From assembly GCA_963210315.1 (NCBI GenBank), contig OY723242.1:2232001-2296000 (forward strand): a stretch of 64,000 bases of DNA, given 5' to 3'. The notes under the pieces are model-generated. The model saw only the letters and a program-made list of their open reading frames with translations. It was not told where the DNA came from and did no database searches. Below are positions 62,403-64,000 of the stretch, piece after piece (the stretch's first letter is position 1; the number at the start of each line of letters is the position of its first letter). This DNA is from Rhynchopus euleeides. Its lineage: Eukaryota; Euglenozoa; Diplonemea; Diplonemida; Diplonemidae. A program made the position numbers and the translations under genes.

Positions 62403-64000
62403 AACACACCTGTGTGGTACGGGAAATGCTACGAGGAACGCGATGGACTCGGGACTGCTGCTGGCCTCTCTTGCTATGGTTTACTTATGTTTCGTGCTCC
62501 ACCTGCTCCACCTCATTCTGCACTTCAGATGATCCACTTCACGTGGGTTACGGGGTTTGGGACAACGATGATATGTTGTGTCCGACGACAAGGTAAGGTA
62601 AGCTCATCGAGGTACACCAAACCGGAGTTGTCAAATCAAAAAAGACACACCGCCCGAGAGGCAATTGGTGTGACACAACAGCGATGACACAACCACTCTG
62701 CCCGAGGGGGCGCGTTTTTAGCGACCGAGACCTCCTCTCCTGACTGAGGGACACACGATCTGACCGTCCGAGAGACGCAGCATTCTACCCTGCCCGAGGG
62801 GCACCCACTCTCCTGACCGAGAGACACGCAGTCTTGCCCGAGGGGCACCTGGTTTCCTGACCGAGACAATATTCTGCCCGAGGGGCACTCACTCTCCCGA
62901 CCGAGAGACACGCAGTCTTGCCCGAGGGGCACCTGTTCTCCTGACCGAGACAATATTCTGCCCGAGGGGCACCCACTCTCCCGACCGAGAGACGCAGCAT
63001 CTCGCCCGAGGGGCACCTGTTCTCCTGACCGAGACAAAACATTTGCCCGAGGGGCACCCACTCTCCCGACCGAGAGACACGCAGTCTTGCCCGAGGGGCA
63101 CCTGTTCTCCTGACCGAGACAATATTCTGCCCGAGGGGCATCCACTCTCCCGACCGAGAGACGCAGCATCTCGCCCGAGGGGCACCTGTTCTCCTGACCG
63201 AGACAATATTCTGCCCGAGGGGCACTCACTCTCCCGACCGAGAGACACGCAGTCTTGCCCGAGGGGCACCCGTTATCCTGACCGAGACAAAACTATGCCC
63301 GAGGGGCACCCACTCTCCCGACCGAGAGACGCAGCATCTCGCCCGAGGGGCACCTGTTCTCCTGACCGAGACAATAATTTTTCCCGAGGGGCACCCGCTC
63401 TCCCGACCGAGAGATACACAATCTTGCCCGAGGGGCACCAAATCCCGACCGAGAAGACGACCCTCACACCATGCTCGTGTCAGGTCTCAAGAGGGCCGAA
63501 GCCGCGGTTGAGGACAACAACACCCCCACGCACTGGTTCTAATAAATGACGGCGAGGTGCACGGGGGGATCAGCACGAAGGAGGGGCGCAAAAAGATGGG
63601 GATGATGACGCCGTGGTGTTCAAGGTGGTCCTCCGCCGCTTATGAACGTGACAGCGGGACAGCGCTGCGCCCGTGGCCGCAGCGGATTGAGGACATTCCC
63701 ATCAGCCATCGAGACTATCACCGCGCCTCGCCGAAAACCTGCTTCACGCTTGATCGCGCTCAAGGTTTCCAAACGCATACTTCAGCTGGAGGTTCCGTCA
63801 CAGAGGCGCTGACAAAGGCGGGACCAAGAGCAACAGTCGGGTGCTGATAAATGGGTCGATACTGATGCAGCAAAGTGACGTCAGTGATATCCAACTCCTA
63901 CTTTCCTGACCGAGACACGATCTTGCCGAGGGGCATCGGACCGAGACACCCACTTCTGCCTGAGGGGCACCTAGCCGAGACGCATTTTTCCTGCCCGAGG
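62391..64000 (+). repeat. 1.6-kb duplicated block (copy 2), runs off the window
   Basis: This is a nearly identical copy of 29583-31192, including the P repeat (62391-62642) and the GCCCGAGGGGCAC array (62694-63448). Differences are scattered substitutions, for example AAATTTTTG versus AAACATTTG at 30232/63040. Confidence 0.92.

Noticed and set aside
1..64000. tRNA, rRNA or known snRNA genes
   Set aside because: I looked for T-loop (GGTTCRANYCC) plus D-loop pairs and conserved rRNA blocks and saw none. Weak matches (33525, 38102) lack a matching D arm and acceptor stem.

Overview
Organism. The window is nuclear DNA of a protist with GC-rich, strongly codon-biased genes. Genes are sparse, a few have short GT-AG introns (87-182 nt), and about half of the window is repetitive. 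Two tyrosine-recombinase (YR) retroelements have the order gag - YR - RT/RNase H. From memory I know that order best from the VIPER elements of trypanosomes. Several host start codons lie just downstream of a pyrimidine- or CACC-rich tract ending in AG, as expected for spliced-leader acceptors. I therefore lean towards a non-trypanosomatid euglenozoan (for example a diplonemid), but this is inference; other GC-rich protists remain possible.

Layout 1-28.2 kb, mostly host genes on the plus strand: (i) a very large helical, possibly FANCI-like protein, cut by the left edge, one intron (1-6362); (ii) a DUF4116-repeat protein (8094-10307); (iii) a 2161-residue protein in three exons with a predicted N-myristoylation start, TPRs, an IQ motif and an Ala/Glu/Cys heptad-rich rod (11611-18363); (iv) a short ubiquitin-like-domain protein or first exon (20387-20872); (v) an ankyrin-repeat protein (23110-24657); (vi) a type I membrane glycoprotein with seven extracellular repeats, interrupted by one in-frame TAA (25743-28226). 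Between them lie a 31-bp satellite, a duplicated hairpin repeat, 10-bp minisatellites and a 200-bp assembly gap.

Layout 28.2-42.3 kb, repeats: GCCCGAGGGGCAC arrays, a 1.6-kb block duplicated at the right edge, MITE-like hairpins, and a 3.4-kb element with terminal inverted repeats carrying two minus-strand genes (a C2H2 zinc-finger protein and a 340-residue acidic-tailed protein).

Layout 42.3-64 kb, a nest of mobile elements. An hAT/DUF659-like transposase gene on the minus strand is split at one codon (N half 61880-62402, C half 42307-42887) by an insertion of about 19 kb bounded by a 9-bp direct repeat. Inside it are YR retroelement 1 (minus, 43.2-48.3 kb), fourteen copies of a 377-bp satellite, and YR retroelement 2 (plus, 55.0-61.7 kb), whose 5' repeat is itself interrupted by a 1.1-kb LTR-like insertion. 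Each YR element encodes a Gag with an N-terminal PHD/RING-like zinc finger, a recombinase lying wholly inside another frame of the pol ORF, and an RT with (I/V)DN in place of xDD. Both have split direct repeats beginning with the same GTGGAAGCG motif and a tandem array in front of gag.
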